Of a DNA stretch of 64,000 nucleotides, positions 63,151 to 64,000 are shown piece after piece (the first letter of the stretch is position 1; each line of letters starts with the position of its first letter). The stretch is from Malachius bipustulatus (taxonomy: Eukaryota > Arthropoda > Insecta > Coleoptera > Melyridae). The position numbers and the translations under genes are program-made. The stretch covers positions 42,438,162 through 42,502,161 of the forward strand of contig OU342637.1 of NCBI GenBank assembly GCA_910589415.1, written 5' to 3'. A model generated the notes under the pieces. The model was not told the DNA's origin. It saw nothing but the letters and a program-made list of their open reading frames with translations, and searched no databases.

Positions 63151-64000
63151 TTATTCGCTGTCTCCACAGTAGGGTGCCAGACGATTCAAGTGGACTACCT
63201 TCATCTTGCACTTGGGGGCTCCGCTCCGCTGTATCCTATACACCACGTCGTTTATCCTTTTAATAATTGTGTAAGGCCCTTCCCAGGATGGCATAAACTT
63301 AGGCGACAAACCCTTCTTCCTAGTTGGATTATAAAACCACACTTTGTCTATTTCTGTGAAGCCGCCGGAGTTTGCCTTCAGGTCGTACCTCGCCTTCATT
63401 CGGTCGCTGGCCAACTTGATCTTCCTCCTGACAAGGAAATGCACTTCTGCCATGGAGTTTCTTAATTCGTCGACATAGTTTCTGATCTCCGATGGTGGAC
63501 TGCCTGGTGAACCGTACACCAAATCACAGGGTAGCCGAATCTCCTTGCCGAATACAACCTTGGCCGGTGTCTGTCCCGTAGTCTCATGGATGGCTGCCCT
63601 GTATGACATCAGCAACGAAGGCAGGTACTGGTCCCAGTCTCTCTGATTGTTGCTCACCACCTTCGACAGATGCTCCTCCATTGTTCGATTAAACCGTTCT
63701 ACCATACCATCAGACTGTGGATGGAGAGGTGTAGTCCTTGTCTTGTTTATCCCGAGCAGTTTACACATTTCTGCGAAAACTTGGGATTCAAAGTTTCGTC
63801 CTTGATCGAAATGCAACTTTAAAGGTACGCCAAATCTGCTAATTAAATTATTCACCAAGACTCTCGCAACTGTAGCAGCTTCTTGGTTCGGTATGGCGTA
63901 TGCTTCAGGCCACTTGCTGAAATAATCCATGACAACCAGGATAAAGCGATTGCCGCTGTCGCTGATCGGAAAAGGACCTGCTACGTCTATGGCTATCCTC
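63151..64000 (-). CDS. pol: Ty3/Gypsy integrase, C-terminal part of pol (runs off window)
   Basis: Open to the window edge (the frame continues upstream of Met 63930 with AIDVAGPFP). Catalytic triad: D in AIDVAGPF, D in HFDQGRNF, E in GMVERFNRTM, the DDE arrangement of retroviral-type integrases. C-terminal GPY/F module: WEGPYTIIKRI, then VVHLNRLAPY close to the stop at 63151. The zinc-binding HHCC domain, RNase H, RT and gag would lie beyond 64000. No internal stop or frameshift is seen, so this element may be relatively young. It inserts element cDNA into host DNA. Confidence 0.93.
   Translation of the reverse strand, partial: RIAIDVAGPFPISDSGNRFILVVMDYFSKWPEAYAIPNQEAATVARVLVNNLISRFGVPLKLHFDQGRNFESQVFAEMCKLLGINKTRTTPLHPQSDGMVERFNRTMEEHLSKVVSNNQRDWDQYLPSLLMSYRAAIHETTGQTPAKVVFGKEIRLPCDLVYGSPGSPPSEIRNYVDELRNSMAEVHFLVRRKIKLASDRMKARYDLKANSGGFTEIDKVWFYNPTRKKGLSPKFMPSWEGPYTIIKRINDVVYRIQRSGAPKCKMKVVHLNRLAPYCGDSE

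Overview
The window is eukaryotic and almost certainly from an insect or other arthropod. It is AT-rich, holds no convincing intact host gene, and is packed with transposable elements typical of arthropods: non-LTR retrotransposons with (TTA)n tails, Ty3/Gypsy LTR elements, Penelope-like elements (PLEs), a 5S-rRNA-derived SINE, a tRNA-derived SINE, and many TA-target inverted-repeat elements (MITEs) whose ends read CAGGGTG/CACCCTG. The order cannot be fixed from the sequence alone. Everything here was read by eye. Boundaries are exact where an empty site or target duplication is described, otherwise approximate.

Layout. 0-12 kb: a foldback element carrying a DUF4817-like N-terminus (1-1178), a decayed reverse-transcriptase gene (1853-4090, minus), MITE fragments, a broken LINE (6508-9076), a GC-rich island and a small inverted PLE relic. 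12-18.1 kb: a gag-only LTR retrotransposon with TGTT target duplication whose 5' LTR is split by a 5'-truncated LINE. It sits inside what looks like a Harbinger-type transposase exon. 18.1-25.5 kb: a candidate secreted-protein ORF, a nested pair of inverted-repeat transposons, another MITE and a roughly 207-bp tandem array. 25.7-29.8 kb: a minus-strand LINE with ORF1 and ORF2, broken by stops, frameshifts and the tail of another LINE. 30-34.8 kb: MITEs, a 945-bp foldback and a well-formed hammerhead ribozyme.

34.8-41.6 kb: two nearly identical PLE copies head to head (2,795-bp arms). One arm carries a 1,033-bp DUF4817-bearing MITE, and the other arm is its exact empty site. 42.9-45.9 kb: a decayed minus-strand Gypsy element split by a tRNA-SINE. 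45.9-50.6 kb: two 5S-SINE copies, a small membrane-protein ORF and two MITEs. 51-56.4 kb: a long degenerate composite of direct and inverted repeats. 56.5-62.5 kb: a foldback structure with minisatellite arms around a second head-to-head PLE pair, interrupted by a 2.5-kb solo-LTR-like insertion and an 858-bp MITE. 62.6-64 kb: LTR and integrase of another Gypsy element running off the window.

The biology is therefore a nested record of mobile elements. Several insertions can be removed on paper and the interrupted frame or repeat arm closes exactly, which gives reliable boundaries and an order of events. The most interesting signals are the hammerhead ribozyme in a small inverted-ended element, the repeated head-to-head PLE arrangement, and three unrelated inverted-repeat elements that each keep only the N-terminal helix-turn-helix start of a transposase.
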